Assembly: GCA_039039985.1 (NCBI GenBank)
Contig: JBCCOV010000243.1
Span: 1 to 6,601, forward strand
DNA: 6,601 nt
From: JBCBWG01 sp039039985
GTDB lineage: Bacteria > Pseudomonadota > Alphaproteobacteria > Rhizobiales > Hyphomicrobiaceae
Direction: 5' to 3'
In this document: one piece after another, positions 5,907 to 6,601 of the stretch
How positions within the stretch are numbered: the first letter of the stretch is position 1
How the letters are laid out: each line of letters begins with the position of its first letter
Made by a program: the position numbers and the translations under genes
The notes under the pieces: generated by a model
Told to the model about the DNA's origin: nothing
Seen by the model: only the letters and a program-made list of their open reading frames with translations
The model's database searches: none

Positions 5907-6294
5907 GTTGATACAGACGCTGACACAACTTGTTCGACTTCCTGATCATAGCGACGCTCGCCGGCCCGGCGATGCCGCACTTTCTCAGTTCCGCTTCCAG
6001 TAGGGCTTATCGTTGGTGCGATGCGAAATGTAGTTTTCGGCGACAGCCGTTTTGGATCATTTGCAAACATGCTGGGAACGATGAGCGCGCATCCGCTTCA
6101 CCCCTTCAATGCCGACGTCGCACGCCGCAGGCCAAGATGCCGTTGAAGGCCAACAACGGCCATCGCACAGTGCATTGCGTTGCTGCCGAACTTGGCGCCC
6201 CAATGGGCATAACGGCTTGGGTACTGTTTCGGGACGGCGTCAGAACGTTGGCTAATTCATAGTCACTTCTTCCCAGCACGTTCGTCGCCATGAG
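5907..6294. other. About 390 bases with no supported gene
   Basis: All six frames give only short or low-complexity Arg/Ala-rich readings without a family I recognise and without good ribosome-binding sites. A plus-strand reading (5930-6262) starts with TTG and looks like an artefact. On the minus strand a 20-codon reading from 5964 to 5905 (starting MIRKSNKLCQ, ending LTLAD) looks protein-like but has no recognisable family and a stop not far upstream. The stretch probably contains eroded mobile-element DNA given what follows, but I cannot show that. Confidence 0.5.
5958..5972. repeat. GC-rich palindrome TCGCCGG-C-CCGGCGA
   Basis: Two exact 7-base arms around one C, about 50 bases after the arsJ stop. 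In RNA it could fold as a five-pair stem with loop GGCCC, so it could help end the operon transcript, but no T-run follows and it is not a standard intrinsic terminator. Confidence 0.35.
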
Positions 6295-6411
6295 CTATGC
6301 TATCGTGGGACAATCCAACTGTGCTGCCCAGGCGCGCAAAATCTCAAGCAGGCGGTTCGAACTTGCTCCCTTTAGGTCCACCAAACCGTATCCGTTGTCG
6401 TTGCATTCCTG

Positions 6412-6601
6412 CAAAACCCTGAAAGGCAGGGCGATTGCGGCGGTTCGCTATCCCCCGTTCCGGGCGTAGGCCACCTTCCCATCAAATGCCAGTTTGAGCA
6501 CCAGTTGACGGTCTGCCGGATCGTCAGAATCCCAGAGTTTGCAGGGGTTTGACAGGAATTCGAGCGCGGTTCGATATGTCTCTTCGAAATCGGCTGCTGG
6601 C
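6412..6601 (-). pseudogene. C-terminal remnant of a site-specific serine recombinase, broken by an in-frame stop
   Basis: Reading the minus strand from 6600, 50 codons include FEETYRTALEFLSNPCKLW, then DRQLVLKLAFDGKVAYARNGG, then a TAG at 6448-6450. The same frame continues RTAAIALPFRVL to 6412. This matches from memory the end of large serine recombinases (resolvase/recombinase family), where the pattern is FRTALEFLANPxKLW ... VLKLAF ... YxRNEGFRTxxxSLPFKVL. The TAG sits where Phe of EGFRT is expected, so the gene looks inactivated near its end, or at least shortened by the last dozen conserved residues. After 6412 the frame stays open to a TAG at 6295-6297, but the sequence there is not recognisable. 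The N-terminal catalytic part would lie beyond the right edge, so its state is unknown. Such enzymes move integrative elements and islands, which suggests a mobile-element boundary near the ars locus. Confidence 0.7.

Noticed and set aside
5899..5922. Hairpin CAGCGT-N12-ACGCTG over the arsJ stop as a terminator
   Set aside because: Only six pairs, a 12-base loop, overlap with the coding end and no T-run after it.
5930..6262. Plus-strand reading of 110 codons after arsJ
   Set aside because: Starts with TTG without a ribosome-binding site, has Arg/Ser/Ala-rich sequence and no recognisable domain.

Overview
The window holds a divergent arsenate-response locus and, at its right edge, a decayed mobile-element gene. 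Codon use, moderately high GC, the type of serine-recombinase tail, and the fused ArsR/low-molecular-weight-phosphatase regulator suggest an alphaproteobacterium, probably Rhizobiales-like. This is a judgement from protein style, not from a search.

Left part, minus strand (positions 1-2329): a periplasmic substrate-binding protein of the PhnD (phosphate/phosphonate/phosphite) superfamily with a Tat-like export signal. Its stop codon overlaps by one base the start of a two-TM sensor histidine kinase that runs off the left edge. The pair resembles the AioX-AioS layout known from arsenite-oxidase regulation (binding protein plus kinase). No arsenite oxidase is in the window and the response regulator, if present, lies beyond position 1.

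Middle, plus strand (2486-5906): an ArsR-type repressor fused to an LMW-phosphatase/ArsC-like domain, then a 245-base non-coding leader, then an arsenate-associated glyceraldehyde-3-phosphate dehydrogenase whose stop overlaps the start of the MFS exporter ArsJ (ATGA). GAPDH joins arsenate to glyceraldehyde-3-phosphate, forming unstable 1-arseno-3-phosphoglycerate, and ArsJ exports it. No arsenite pump (ArsB/Acr3) is visible.

Regulation: the same 18-bp palindrome, TGTCG-N8-CGACA, occurs twice. One copy is in the phnD/arsR divergent intergenic region, over a likely arsR -10. The other is in the leader before gapdh. This is the strongest unannotated signal and suggests that the fused ArsR protein controls two promoters. 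The repressor half has no cysteines, so it cannot sense arsenite through the classical Cys sites. The phosphatase half keeps three redox cysteines but has Ser where ArsC normally has its active-site Asp. It may therefore serve as an arsenate or phosphate sensor rather than an efficient reductase.

Right part (5907-6601): about 390 bases with no convincing gene, then the C-terminal end of a site-specific serine recombinase on the minus strand, interrupted by an in-frame TAG. This hints that the locus sits beside, or arrived with, a mobile element.
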